Below, piece after piece: positions 8,259 through 17,403 of a stretch of DNA of 64,000 nucleotides. Location of the stretch: contig NZ_CP104992.1 of NCBI RefSeq assembly GCF_030323265.1, positions 124,001-188,000 on the forward strand, in the 5' to 3' direction. The notes below the pieces were generated by a model, which was not told the origin of the DNA, did no database searches, and saw nothing but the letters and a program-made list of their open reading frames with translations. Each line of letters starts with the position of its first letter. Positions within the stretch are counted from its first letter, which is position 1. Both the position numbers and the translations under genes were made by a program. The stretch is from Terrirhizobium terrae. GTDB lineage: Bacteria > Pseudomonadota > Alphaproteobacteria > Rhizobiales > Rhizobiaceae.

Positions 8259-8644
8259 TGGCCCTGGCCTACCGTCACATCGGCGATGATGCGGCCGATG
8301 GAAAGATCGAAGATGAACAGCTTCCGGCCGCCGTTAAGCTGGCCATAGAAAAGGATCTGGCTGCCGGACATCGACACCTGCTGGACTTCGAAGCCGGCCG
8401 GCAAGGCGGCGGTCGCCGCGAGCGGCTGGTCTGCCGGAACGCTCAATCCACTCGGTGTGGCGACAGTCGTGGACGGCTCGTCGGGGCGCTGGTTGATCTT
8501 GTAGACAATGGCGCCGAGGACGGCCATAAAGCACACGAACATGATCCCGCCCGAAACGAGCTGCAGAAGCACCATCTTCCGGCGGATTCTCTCCATTGCC
8601 GGGTCAAGCGGCTCTTCCTGTTCCTCGATCTCGGGTTGGGGCAT
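8255..8644 (-). CDS. DUF6476-family single-pass membrane protein
   Basis: A 129-residue protein. An acidic cytoplasmic N-terminus (about 1-25) precedes one membrane helix (about 26-48, LQLVSGGIMFVCFMAVLGAIVY). A periplasmic part ends in the family signature ILFYGQLNGGRKLFIFDLSIGRII. Function is unknown. It forms a two-gene operon with the TrmH-like gene (four-base overlap) and is divergent from rluD across 44 bases, an arrangement I recall as common in Rhizobiales. Confidence 0.75.
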   Translation of the reverse strand: MPQPEIEEQEEPLDPAMERIRRKMVLLQLVSGGIMFVCFMAVLGAIVYKINQRPDEPSTTVATPSGLSVPADQPLAATAALPAGFEVQQVSMSGSQILFYGQLNGGRKLFIFDLSIGRIIADVTVGQGQ

Positions 8645-8688
8645 GGAATGTCCTTGTTTGATGCCGATGGCGTATTGCGGATGAATGA

Positions 8689-9714
8689 ATGAGCGAACCC
8701 TTTAACGAAGCCGGGCTGCCAAGGAAAGTCCTGAGTGCCGGCGAAGACGACGGCGGGCGCCTGGATGCCTGGCTGACGGCGCAGCTCGACGGCGAACATT
8801 CCCGCAGCCGCGTCAAGGCGCTGATCGAGGAAGGCGCGGTCAAGATCAACGGCAACGTCGTAACCGAGGCAAAGAAGAAGATTTCGCCGGGAGACACGGT
8901 CGAACTCGTCCTGCCCGAGGCGGAAGACCCCGAACCGAAGGGCGAGGATATTCCGCTCGAGGTTCTCTACGAGGACGACGATCTGATCGTCATCGCCAAG
9001 CCCGCCGGTCTCGTCGTTCATCCCGGCCCCGGCAACTGGACGGGCACGCTGGTCAATGCGCTGATCCACCATTGCGGCGCAAGCCTTTCCGGCATCGGCG
9101 GCGTCAAGCGTCCCGGCATCGTCCATCGCCTCGACAAGGAGACGAGCGGCGTCATGGTGGCGGCCAAGAACGATATCGCCCATCGCCATCTCGCCGACCA
9201 GTTTGCCGACCACGGCCGCTCGGGCGATCTGGAACGCGCCTATCAGGCAGTCGTCTGGGGCCGGCCGAGCCAGCTGCGCGGTACGATCGACGCGCCGCTC
9301 GGACGCTCGACCGCCGACCGCACCAAGCGCGCCGTCAAGCGTGAGGACTCCTCCGACGCCCGCCATGCCGTCACCCATTACGATGTCATCGAGCGTTTCC
9401 AGGAGACACCGGAGGCCGTAGCGCTGGCATCGCTCATCGAGTGTCGTCTCGAAACTGGCCGCACGCACCAGATCCGCGTCCATATGGCCCATGTCGGCAA
9501 TCCCCTGATCGGCGACCCCGAATATTCCGGCGGCTTCAAGACCAAGGCCAATCGTCTGCCGGAACCCGCCAGAACCGTGGTCGGCGCCTTCCCGCGCCAG
9601 GCACTGCATGCCTTCCTGCTGGCCTTCGAACATCCGCGCACCGGCGAAATCATGGAATTCGAAGCGCCGACGCCAAAGGATATGGCTGAACTGATCGAGG
9701 CGCTGCGGGGATAG
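8689..9714 (+). CDS. rluD: RluA-family pseudouridine synthase (RluD-like)
   Basis: A 341-residue enzyme. An S4 RNA-binding domain (about 18-75) is followed by the RluA catalytic domain with GIVHRLDKETSGVMV, whose Asp is the catalytic nucleophile, and LETGRTHQIRVHMAHVGNPLIGD. RluD isomerises uridines of 23S rRNA helix 69; the symbol follows family resemblance and the nearby rpoH, a pairing I recall from Sinorhizobium. The start is the ATG that gives a canonical S4 domain. The frame is intact throughout. Confidence 0.85.
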   Translation: MSEPFNEAGLPRKVLSAGEDDGGRLDAWLTAQLDGEHSRSRVKALIEEGAVKINGNVVTEAKKKISPGDTVELVLPEAEDPEPKGEDIPLEVLYEDDDLIVIAKPAGLVVHPGPGNWTGTLVNALIHHCGASLSGIGGVKRPGIVHRLDKETSGVMVAAKNDIAHRHLADQFADHGRSGDLERAYQAVVWGRPSQLRGTIDAPLGRSTADRTKRAVKREDSSDARHAVTHYDVIERFQETPEAVALASLIECRLETGRTHQIRVHMAHVGNPLIGDPEYSGGFKTKANRLPEPARTVVGAFPRQALHAFLLAFEHPRTGEIMEFEAPTPKDMAELIEALRG

Positions 9715-9737
9715 ACCGCAAGGCGGGTCCGGCGTCT

Positions 9738-10621
9738 CTATGGATCGATCACTGTGCGACACGCAACAGGGCGTGGCCGGCTGCTGACGATATGCAGGCA
9801 CACCGCCAGGAAGACGACCGCGCCTCCCACAAGCGTGTTCGGATCTGGAACCTCGCCGACGAACAGCAACACCCATAGCGGGGCGAGTGGCGCATCCATT
9901 GCGCCGATCAGCGCGCTTTCGACAGGGGCAGCAGGCGCGAGCCGATCAGAAGCAGCACGAAGCCGAGCGAGAAGCCGAACACGCCGAAGACGAGGACGAC
10001 GCCGAAATCGAAGGCCGAGGCCGCCAGAGGGCTTGCAAAAGGCGCGGCGATCAATGCCGTCATGATAGCGGCGACGGCTGTGCAGGCGAGCGCCGGCTTG
10101 TCCGGATGGCGGCGCACAAGCACTGTCCAGAGTGCCACCATGACCGTCATGCCGAAGGCGAGCAGATCCCCGAACATCGTTCCATCATTCCCTTGCCCCA
10201 CCATGAGGACAACGCCGCCGAGGGCCGCCGCGCTCGCCAGCAGCGCGGAGGGCGTCGGCCTTTCACCGAGCATCAGGAAAGCCAGCCCGGCGGCGGCGAA
10301 CGGGCATGTGGCGAAGATGATGGCGACATGCGCGACCGAAGTGGCGTAAAGCGAGGCGATGAACAGGATGGCCGAGGCGGCCGAGGTGACGCAGATCAGC
10401 AGGCCGGAAAAACCGAGGGACAGCAGATCCCCAATCGCCCGTCGTCGCGATACCGCCACCATGCAGCCGAACAGGAATACCCCGCCGATTGCGCCGCGAA
10501 GCAACATCAGGGTCGGAGCGTCGATGGCGACAAGACGGGTCATCAGACCGGCGGTACTGAGCAGAATTGTCGCGACGGAAACGGCCAGCAGACCCTGTGC
10601 ATGCAACGACAGCTTCACCAC
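9738..10621 (-). CDS. EamA/DMT-family transporter, frame broken near the C-terminus
   Basis: A ten-helix drug/metabolite transporter with two EamA repeats (LAVSVATILLSTAGLMTR ... and ALLASAAALGGVVLMVGQG ...). The frame breaks near 9918, just before the last two helices: a base is missing in CTGTC-GAAAGCG. The continuation (SALIGAMDAPLAPLWVLLF, then GGAVVFLAVCLHIVSS) is typical of the second repeat. Repair gives 294 residues and a TAG at 9738. The substrate is unknown. It is divergent from a WYL regulator, its probable regulator. Confidence 0.8.
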
Positions 10622-10727
10622 GCCCGCCTCCTTCGCCGATCCAACTGATCTCTCTGACGCCTAGCAGATTGCTGCTGACAACCTCCCGTCAGCAGTGTTC
10701 AATGCACGCGCAAGTGGAGTTCAGCCC

Positions 10728-11432
10728 ATGCCGAATTCGGGACGCATGTTCGAGATCGTCCAGCTGCTGCGCGCGGCACGATCGCCGCTGACTGCCGACG
10801 CGATTGCGGCGCGCCTGGAGGTCACCAAGCGCACGGTCTATCGCGACATCGCCGCCCTGCAGGCAGCCGGTGTTCCGCTGGAGGGGGCAGCCGGCATCGG
10901 TTATGTGATGCGCAGGGGCTATGACCTGCCACCGCTAATGTTCACGCCGGAGGAAGTCGACGCGATCACGGTGGGGCTGGCGCTGATCGGCCGGACTGGC
11001 GACAAGAGCCTGATGGCCGCCGGCGCCAGCGCCTGCGCCAAAGTCGGTGACGCTGTTGCCCATGACGCCAGAGTGGCCGGTTACGACCCCTGGCTGTTCG
11101 CGTCCCCCTGGCACGCCATTCCCGAACCGAAGATCGACATGCGCATCCTGCGAATTGCAATCAGGGAGGAGCGCAAGCTCAGGATCGCCTATCGCGACGG
11201 CAGCGGCAACATGACCGAACGCATCCTTCTTCCCCTTGCCATGCTCTATTATATCGATGGAGTGATCCTTGCCGGCTTCTGCGAACTGCGCGCCGATTTT
11301 CGCCATTTCAGGCATGACCGGATCACAAGCTGCGAGTTGACGGACGACTACTTTTCCCGGGACGCAGCCAGACTGCGCAAGCAGTGGCGGCTGCTGCCTG
11401 ACTTTTTCGACAATGCGTCGCTGGTCGTCTGA
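10728..11432 (+). CDS. YafY-type transcriptional regulator (HTH + WYL)
   Basis: A 234-residue regulator. The N-terminal DeoR-like winged helix (about 5-60) reads RMFEIVQLLRAARSPLTADAIAARLEV ... KRTVYRDIAALQAAG. The WYL-type ligand-binding region follows (about 130-225, with RKLRIAYRDGSGNMTERILLPLAMLYY). WYL proteins often sense nucleic-acid or small-molecule signals. GGAG lies eight bases before the ATG; an in-frame ATG six codons later is possible. It is divergent from the EamA transporter with about 105 bases between, suggesting direct control. Confidence 0.8.
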   Translation: MPNSGRMFEIVQLLRAARSPLTADAIAARLEVTKRTVYRDIAALQAAGVPLEGAAGIGYVMRRGYDLPPLMFTPEEVDAITVGLALIGRTGDKSLMAAGASACAKVGDAVAHDARVAGYDPWLFASPWHAIPEPKIDMRILRIAIREERKLRIAYRDGSGNMTERILLPLAMLYYIDGVILAGFCELRADFRHFRHDRITSCELTDDYFSRDAARLRKQWRLLPDFFDNASLVV

Positions 11433-11473
11433 CCGAGACGAACGATGGGAACGCGGACCGGTTGGGAGCGAAC

Positions 11474-12340
11474 ATGAGCCACATCCATTCGACCACGCTG
11501 CTCGAGACCGATCTGTTGACGGTGCGGGATGTCGTCTGCGACGGCGCGCATCGTCATCTGAGTGACGAGGAAACGTCCACCACCACCTGCCTCGTCTTCC
11601 CGTATCGCGGCGTCTTCATGCGCCATGTCGGTGATGACGAAGCGGTGGCCGAGGCAAGCCAGGTCCTGTTCTTCAACAGGGGCGACGTCTATCGCATCAG
11701 CCATCCGGTGGAAGGCGGCGATGCCTGTATCAGCCTCAGCCTGCCGGAAGTGCTTCTCGATGAGATCGTTCCGGATGTCCACCGCCGCTCAGGCGACACC
11801 TTCGCCTTCAACAAGCAGCGCCTCGGCATCGATGCCCGCGCACAGGCTCAGGTGGCTCTGCTGCGCCACAGCCTGATCAATCGCACGGCCGAGCCGCTGG
11901 AAGGCGAAGCGCTGGCGTTGACGCTCGTGCGCCGGGCGGTCGGCGAGCGCACCGCGCGGCCACCGACACCCGGCTTCAGCACGCAGAAACTGGTCAACCG
12001 CACCAAGCTTCTCCTCTCCGCCGATCTTGCCCGTCGCTGGACGCTTTCGGAAATCGCGAAAGAAGCCGGCGTCTCGCCCGTCTATCTCACCCAGGTCTTC
12101 CGCAAGGTGGAGGGCATGCCGCTCTATCGCTATCAGTTGCGCCTCAGGCTCGCCCGTGCGCTCGACCTGCTCGGCAGCTACGACGACCTGACCGTGCTGG
12201 GGCTTGATCTCGGTTTTTCCAGCCACAGCCATTTCTCCTCTTCGTTCCGCCAGGCCTATGGCCGCACGCCCGCCGAGTTCCAGCGTTTTGCCGGGCTGAG
12301 ACAAACGGCAGGCCAAAGCCGCCAGGAGCAAAATCACTAA
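11474..12340 (+). CDS. AraC-family transcriptional regulator
   Basis: A 288-residue protein. A cupin-like sensing region fills the N-terminal half (VFPYRGVFMRHVGDDEAVAEASQVLFFNRGD). Two helix-turn-helix motifs follow from about residue 175: WTLSEIAKEAGVSPVYLTQVFRKVEGMPLYRYQLRLRLARAL and LGLDLGFSSHSHFSSSFRQAYGRTPAEFQRF. The GGAGCGA before the ATG at 11474 supports this start. A 57-residue Cys-rich protein follows after 72 bases on the same strand. If they are co-expressed, the regulator may respond to metal or oxidative stress; that is inference. Confidence 0.85.
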   Translation: MSHIHSTTLLETDLLTVRDVVCDGAHRHLSDEETSTTTCLVFPYRGVFMRHVGDDEAVAEASQVLFFNRGDVYRISHPVEGGDACISLSLPEVLLDEIVPDVHRRSGDTFAFNKQRLGIDARAQAQVALLRHSLINRTAEPLEGEALALTLVRRAVGERTARPPTPGFSTQKLVNRTKLLLSADLARRWTLSEIAKEAGVSPVYLTQVFRKVEGMPLYRYQLRLRLARALDLLGSYDDLTVLGLDLGFSSHSHFSSSFRQAYGRTPAEFQRFAGLRQTAGQSRQEQNH

Positions 12341-12412
12341 AGATTCTGACAGCGCCCAATCGCCAAACGGTGTTTCCTGATCTCGTCAACATCAAGCACC
12401 GGGAGAGACGAG

Positions 12413-12586
12413 ATGAAGGAAAACACCTGCGCCGCCTGCGACTGCGAACTCGACGACACCCGCATTGCGGTCAAGATCGGCGGCAAGACCGTCGAAGTCT
12501 GCTGCGAGGAATGCGCCATCGTTCTTCGCGAGGCTGAAACCGCGACACGGGCCACGGCCGCTGCCGCAGCTCACATCGCGCGCTAG
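12413..12586 (+). CDS. 57-residue Cys-rich TRASH-like small protein
   Basis: A tiny ORF with a clear GGGAGAGACG ribosome site. It has five cysteines arranged as CxxCxC (residues 6-11) and CCxxC (30-34) around a short KIGGKTVEV hairpin, then an Ala-rich helix. The treble-clef spacing resembles TRASH/YHS-type metal-binding modules, often used for copper or zinc. Downstream of the AraC gene and in the same direction, it may be the regulated effector or a metallochaperone; no function is known to me. GC content and codon use match genuine neighbours. Confidence 0.7.
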   Translation: MKENTCAACDCELDDTRIAVKIGGKTVEVCCEECAIVLREAETATRATAAAAAHIAR

Positions 12587-12673
12587 GCCGCCGACACGGC
12601 CATCATGACCAGGGGCGGCCGAACGGCCACCCTTCCAGGCTCGACAGACGGGCCAGACAAATCTTGGAGAAAA

Positions 12674-12982
12674 ATGATGAAAAACGAGAACCGGGCGGTC
12701 TTCGACCGCGCGCCGGAACCAATAGACTATGCCTTCGACCTACCGGCCGACGAAGGCGAAATTGCAGGCGCAACGGAAGCGAAGGTTTCACCGCGAAACA
12801 TCTTTAGCCGATTGCTGGGATGGATCGCAATGCGCTGGCGCTACCGTCGCCATCGCATGGCTCTTCTGGAACTCAGCGATGACCAGCTCAAGGATATCGG
12901 CATCTCACGCAGCCAGGCCTATGGCAGCTACAGTCGCTATCGCAGCAGCCAATCCCACAACCTTGAGCGCAGAAGAATGTGA
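12674..12982 (+). CDS. DUF1127 family small protein
   Basis: A 102-residue protein whose C-terminal half holds the DUF1127 (YjiS-like) motif: WIAMRWRYRRHRMALLELSDDQLKDIGISRSQA. Arg-rich DUF1127 proteins of Rhizobiaceae affect phosphate and RNA-related processes; the longer form with an acidic N-terminal extension, as here, is common. Two consecutive ATGs (12674 and 12677) follow GGAGA; the second has the better spacing. The gene is followed by a 328-base AT-rich spacer. Confidence 0.8.
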   Translation: MMKNENRAVFDRAPEPIDYAFDLPADEGEIAGATEAKVSPRNIFSRLLGWIAMRWRYRRHRMALLELSDDQLKDIGISRSQAYGSYSRYRSSQSHNLERRRM

Positions 12983-13310
12983 GCAGTATCGACACCAGAA
13001 ATTCGAGCAATCTCAAAGTAATTTTCCGCCGCCGGCGCGGCCTAAAAACAAGATATGGCAGACGGAAAAATACTTTTCCGAATTCCTTTTCAAAACCGAT
13101 AATACACTTTGGTTTCAGCGCCCAATAAAATGACTACATGTCAATTATTTCAACCGAAACTGGTGGTCGGCGGCAGCGCCAAACTTTTGCTTGATTTAGA
13201 CCGCCTGCTGCAATGCGAAAATCGACATCCGATCCAGGCATCGCCTTATCGATCGGATGTCACGATATTCGCCATTTGAGTATTCCAGAGCACTGGAGGA
13301 CACGCAGCAC
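12983..13310. other. AT-rich intergenic region, no gene seen
   Basis: This 328-base spacer is clearly richer in A/T than its flanks and holds no convincing ORF. It contains a perfect inverted repeat, CGGAAAA-ATAC-TTTTCCG (13063-13080), with no T run, so it is not a simple terminator. It probably holds the promoter of the methyltransferase gene and possibly a small RNA. Confidence 0.4.
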
Positions 13311-14096
13311 ATGACGGCCGATCTCCGCAAATTCATCTTCGACGACCTTCAGACCGTGGAGGGTTATATCGATCCTCCGGACGCGCTCGTGTTTCTGTCG
13401 CTCCTCGGAGCGCAGACCGACAACGGCCTGAATGGCGGCGTGGCGGAGATAGGCGTCTTTTACGGACGCTCGTATTTTCTGTTCAAGAAGGTCTGCAACG
13501 GCGGCGACAAGGTTCTGGCCATCGATCTCTTCGATATCGACCAGCAGGTGAATGGCGACGTCACGCAATACAGCCGCTTCGTTGAAAATGGTGAGCGGCT
13601 GGGTTTGCCTGTCGACGAGGATCTCATCATCAAGGGTGACAGCACCCGCTTGCAGCCAAATGCGATCACCGACAAGGCAGGCCCCATCCGCTTCTTCAGC
13701 ATCGACGGCGGCCATATGCTCCAGCATGTTGTGTCCGATAGCGCGCTTGCCATGGAAACGCTCGCCGACCACGGCATCATTGCCTTCGACGATACGTTCA
13801 ATCCGGCATGGCCGGAGGTGACGGTCGGCGTTTCGGATTTTCTCCGCACTCGCCAGGACCAGTTCGCCGTCTTCTGCATGACCAAATACAAGACCTATGT
13901 CTGCCGGCGGGAATTCTACGACTTCTACCGCAAGGCGGTTACCGATGCGGCGGATCTGATGGCCTTCGACCATGTGGATACCGAGTTCCTGGGCTCCACG
14001 GCGATAAGATTGCACAATCCCATGGGCCGGCGTATGGTCTATGAAGTGATGGTCAGGTCGGGCATGCGCTCGCTTTCGGAACGCGTCTACCGCTGA
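13311..14096 (+). CDS. Class I SAM-dependent methyltransferase (Methyltransf_24 type)
   Basis: A 261-residue protein with a Rossmann methyltransferase core. Motif I is GGVAEIGVFYGRSYFLF, followed by KVLAIDLFDID, an acidic IRFFSIDGGHMLQHVVSD segment and HGIIAFDDTFN. It resembles the methyltransferases that act on sugars or polysaccharide intermediates (CmcI/cephalosporin hydroxylase-like). GGAGGA lies ten bases before the ATG at 13311; an upstream in-frame ATG at 13257 has a poor site and is not chosen. It stands alone upstream of rpoH. Substrate unknown. Confidence 0.75.
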   Translation: MTADLRKFIFDDLQTVEGYIDPPDALVFLSLLGAQTDNGLNGGVAEIGVFYGRSYFLFKKVCNGGDKVLAIDLFDIDQQVNGDVTQYSRFVENGERLGLPVDEDLIIKGDSTRLQPNAITDKAGPIRFFSIDGGHMLQHVVSDSALAMETLADHGIIAFDDTFNPAWPEVTVGVSDFLRTRQDQFAVFCMTKYKTYVCRREFYDFYRKAVTDAADLMAFDHVDTEFLGSTAIRLHNPMGRRMVYEVMVRSGMRSLSERVYR

Positions 14097-14110
14097 CCCG
14101 GCACGGTTCA

Positions 14111-14134
14111 TATCATTACCAAGATGTAATGATA
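14111..14134. promoter_or_regulatory. Perfect 9-bp palindrome upstream of rpoH
   Basis: TATCATTAC-N6-GTAATGATA, a perfect inverted repeat 15 bases after the methyltransferase stop and about 155 bases before rpoH. It is AT-rich and lacks a T run, so it looks more like a dimeric repressor operator than a terminator. Confidence 0.45.
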
Positions 14135-14204
14135 TAACGCGCCCGTGATGCCTTGAATCACTGTTATGCCGTACTTACTTGGTACGTGGGTTGGTGCGGG
14201 ATCG

Positions 14205-14229
14205 GGAACGATCCGCGCCATATTCGGTT
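14205..14229 (+). promoter_or_regulatory. Candidate EcfG-type promoter of rpoH
   Basis: GGAAC-N16-GGTT, one mismatch from the general-stress consensus GGAAC-N16/17-CGTT, about 60 bases before the rpoH start codon. In Sinorhizobium meliloti the related rpoH2 gene depends on the ECF factor RpoE2. Confidence 0.4.
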
Positions 14230-14289
14230 CGCCTTACAGCCCGAACAGCTAATCAGAGGGAGCCGACAACGATCGGAAAGGGGTGCTTT

Positions 14290-15193
14290 ATGGCCCGCAA
14301 CAATTTGCCTTCCATTACCGCCGGTGAAGGCGGTCTCAATCGTTATCTGGACGAAATCCGCAAGTTTCCTATGCTGGAACCCCAGCAGGAATACATGCTT
14401 GCGAAGCGCTATAATGAACATGGTGATCGCGACGCCGCGCATCAACTGGTGACGAGCCATCTGCGTCTCGTGGCAAAGATTGCCATGGGCTATCGCGGTT
14501 ACGGCCTGCCCATCGGTGAGGTCGTGTCCGAGGGTAATGTCGGCCTGATGCAGGCCGTCAAGAAGTTCGACCCGGAACGCGGCTTCCGCCTGGCGACATA
14601 TGCCATGTGGTGGATCAAGGCCTCGATCCAGGAATACATCCTGCGATCCTGGTCGCTGGTAAAGATGGGTACGACCGCCAACCAGAAGCGGCTGTTCTTC
14701 AACCTGCGCCGCCTCAAGGGCAAGATCCAGGCTATCGAGGACGGTGATCTGAAGCCTGACCAGGTCAAGGAAATCGCCACCAAGCTGAATGTCTCCGAGG
14801 AAGAAGTCGTATCGATGAACCGCCGCCTTTCCGGTGACGCATCGTTGAACGCTCCGATCCGGGCATCGGAAGGCGAGATCCGGCCAGTGGCAGGATTGGC
14901 TCGTCGATGACCATGACAGCCAGGAAGATGTGCTGATCGAGCAGGACGAACTCGATACCCGTCGCCGCATGCTGTCCAAGGCACTGAGTGTGCTGAACGA
15001 CCGCGAACGCCGGATCTTCGAGGCCCGTCGCCTGACCGAGGATCCAATCACGCTCGAGGAACTGTCGACGGAATTCGACATCAGCCGCGAACGCGTTCGC
15101 CAGATCGAGGTCCGCGCCTTCGAAAAGGTGCAGGATGCCGTCCAGAAGGAAGCGCTGGCTCAGGCCCAGGCGCTGCGCGTCGTCGACGCGTAA
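14290..15193 (+). CDS. rpoH: RNA polymerase sigma-32 factor RpoH, frame broken
   Basis: Sigma-70 region 2 (GYRGYGLPIGEVVSEGNVGLMQAVKKFDPERGFRLATYAMWWIKASIQEYILRSW across about residues 75-130), region 3 and region 4 (DRERRIFEARRL ... TLEELSTEFDISRERVRQIEVRAFEKVQ) are all present. The QEYILRSWSLVKMGTT stretch marks RpoH. The frame shifts by +1 at about 14878: removing an A from GAGATCCGGC restores GESGQWQDWLVDDHD, a typical RpoH segment, and gives 300 residues. RpoH drives the heat-shock and oxidative-stress regulon. Proximity to rluD suggests the rpoH1 type. The indel is likely a sequence error, since RpoH is needed for stress survival. Confidence 0.93.
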
Positions 15194-15223
15194 GGTCACG
15201 CCCCGAGCCCACAGAAATCAGCA

Positions 15224-15256
15224 GAAAGCCCGCGGTTTTGCCGCGGGCTTTCTTGT
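15224..15256 (+). terminator. Rho-independent terminator of rpoH
   Basis: A perfect 12-bp stem (GAAAGCCCGCGG and its complement) with a TTTTG loop, 30 bases after the rpoH stop and followed by a T-rich stretch. It may serve the converging PepSY gene as well. Confidence 0.8.
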
Positions 15257-15272
15257 TTCGGTGAGAACGGCT

Positions 15273-16677
15273 TTACCGCACGCCCGGCGGTAAGCCCTGC
15301 TGCCTGTCGGCAGATGCGATTTCGGAAAATGCCGATCGGATCAGATCGACGAACAGGAACAGCGCCAGGCTCGCCCCCATGGCCGGCAGGGCAAAGCCAA
15401 AAGCGATGGCGACGATCGCGGTCGCGACCTTGGCAGGCAGCGACAGGTAGGAAAACGCACGGACCAGCGTTCGCGGTGAAGCACCGGCCGCCGGCCGCCG
15501 CAGCCACCACATGCGGTAGCCATAGGCGATCGACACCATCAGCGCGATGCCGAGTGCCGCCATGAAGAGCTGGTTGGCGATGCCGAACAGCACGCCCATA
15601 TGCGCATCGATGCCCCAGCGGATCAGCTTGGCGATGACCGGGAAGGTTTCGAAATCCGCGCGGCTGGTCACGCTCATGTCGCGAGGATCGATCGCGAGTG
15701 TATCGACCTGTGTCGGCCAGCTGCGGTCATATTCGCTGACTCTATAGGCCTGCGTCTCGCTGCGCGGCGGGCGGATCTCGATCATCGGCAGAATCGAGCC
15801 CCGCCGCACGTGCAGTTTCGGCGACCTTGTCGATCTCCGCCAGGACCATCTGCTCGGGACGCGATGCTACCGGCGCGGCAGCCGGCGCCATATGCTCGGC
15901 ATGTTCACCGAGTGGCTTCGGCGGTGCAGCACCTCCAAGATCGACCGTTATCGAAGGCGTAACCCAGCCGACGTGATTGCGGAACTGGTCGATATTGTTT
16001 CCTGCCCAGCGCGACCAGGTGAGCCCCGTGACGGAGAGGAAAAGCAGGCCGACCGAGACCCAGAGCCCGATCAGGCTGTGCAGGCGTTTCTGCCGCCCTG
16101 CCCGGCCAGCATTTTTCGGCAGGCGCCGCTGCCAGAACCAGAGCAGCACACCGCCGGCAACCGCGACCCATAGCCAGGAGGCCGCGAGCTCGCTGTAATT
16201 GCGACCGATATCTCCGAGCAGCAGATTGCGATGAAGATAGTCGAGCGCGATGCGGAACGGCAGGATGCCGCTTGTGCCGTAAGCGATCATCTCGCCCTGG
16301 ACGGCAGCAGAAGCCGGGTCGACGAAGACGGCTCGCGTCTCCGATTCCCCAAGGCCGGGCTCGGTGAACATCACGCGCGTCGTTGCGCCTTCCTTCGTCG
16401 CGGGACGGATGGCGAAGAAACGCGGATCTTCACCAATCGACGCGCGGGCAGCGGCGATCTGTTCGGCGAGCGGTTTTGCCGGGCCACTGGACTGGGCGAC
16501 GAGCTGATCGCGATAGAGCCACGCCTCAATCTGCGGCGTGAGCACGTAGAGCGTGCCTGTCAGCGCCGCAATGAAGATGAAGGGAGCGATGAACAGGCCG
16601 ATATAAAAATGCAACCGCAAGATCAGCTGTCGGACCGCACCGGGCGCGGGCTGAGAAGCAGGACGGTCAGCGGACAT
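15273..16677 (-). CDS. PepSY-associated membrane protein (siderophore-reductase type), frame broken
   Basis: The N-terminal part has a first membrane helix after RLHFYIGLFIAPFIFIAALTGTLYVL, typical of PepSY_TM proteins, then a PepSY-like periplasmic domain and further helices (WLWVAVAGGVLLWFW; LIGLWVSVGLLFLSVTGLTWSRW). The C-terminal part (DAHMGVLFGIANQLFMAALGIALMV and a final helix) reads in another frame; an extra base near 15795 explains it. Repair gives 467 residues. Members are often inner-membrane reductases near TonB-dependent uptake genes. A GGGAGG site fixes the start. Upstream is a DUF2946-like gene. Confidence 0.8.
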
Positions 16678-16838
16678 GGCAGCCTCCCGAGGCTGGAAGG
16701 AGGCCGATCGGTGTCGATCCGACAATGAACCGGGCGGGAGACAGGCGCTTGAGCGATCCTGCCGGGAAGGCAATCTTTTGAAAATTCATCGTGGTTTCCG
16801 ATTGACGGCAGCCGGCAAGAACCGGCGGAAGGGTGGCG

Positions 16839-17252
16839 TCAGACCGGAGAACCAGGCGGACCGCGGGCGGCGCGGCTCAAGACGAGACGATGGGGCCGAA
16901 GATCGATATCGGCGAGCACCAAGCCTGGCAGCGGAGCCATCGCAGCGGATGCGGCGGGCGACGGCGCCTTGGCGGGGATGCCGACATGAACGGACGCCGC
17001 AATCTGACAGGCGGTGAGACAGCAGTCCCTCTTGTGAGTGCTGTCCGACTTGTCCGAACCGCCATGCGACTGGTGATGGGCAGCCTCTGGCGCGCCGTCT
17101 GAACAGATGATCGCCTGCTCGACGGAGGCGAACGCCATCGTGCCGGTGCCGATGCCACCGATCAGCGCCTGCAGCGCCATCAGCACGCCGATCAGCGCGG
17201 CCAGAGGGCCGCCGCATGTCGCATCGCTGATGAGTTGCCGAAAGAAACGCAT
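16839..17252 (-). CDS. DUF2946-like small secreted/membrane protein
   Basis: About 137 residues with a hydrophobic N-terminal helix (LAALIGVLMALQALIGGIGTGTMAF) and a central His/Cys region (ICSDG, HHQSHGG, DCCLTACQ), then a Pro/Ala-rich tail. The CxDG / HH / CC pattern resembles DUF2946, found beside PepSY and copper-related genes; I hold this at moderate confidence. The His-Cys cluster suggests metal binding. It lies on the same strand 161 bases upstream of the PepSY gene. The start could also be 17276. Confidence 0.5.
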   Translation of the reverse strand: MRFFRQLISDATCGGPLAALIGVLMALQALIGGIGTGTMAFASVEQAIICSDGAPEAAHHQSHGGSDKSDSTHKRDCCLTACQIAASVHVGIPAKAPSPAASAAMAPLPGLVLADIDLRPHRLVLSRAARGPPGSPV

Positions 17253-17344
17253 GGCCGATGCATGGCGTCGAAACATGCCGATGTCAATGCGACATTGCAG
17301 CGCCCTCCCTCGACAACCCTGGCTCGCAGCCCACGCCCCCGGTC

Positions 17345-17378
17345 AAAGAAGCCCGCGATCCTGTTGAGGATCGCGGGC
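17345..17378 (-). terminator. Terminator of the large acidic membrane protein gene
   Basis: A perfect 12-bp stem, GCCCGCGATCCT and its complement around a GTTG loop. On the minus strand it is followed by TTCTTT. It starts about 25 bases after the stop codon at 17404. Confidence 0.8.
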
Positions 17379-17403
17379 CTTGTTGATCAGGTGATCGGCC
17401 GGA

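Noticed and set aside
17301..17345. CRISPR array or repeat cluster
   Set aside because: I saw no regularly spaced direct repeats anywhere in the window.
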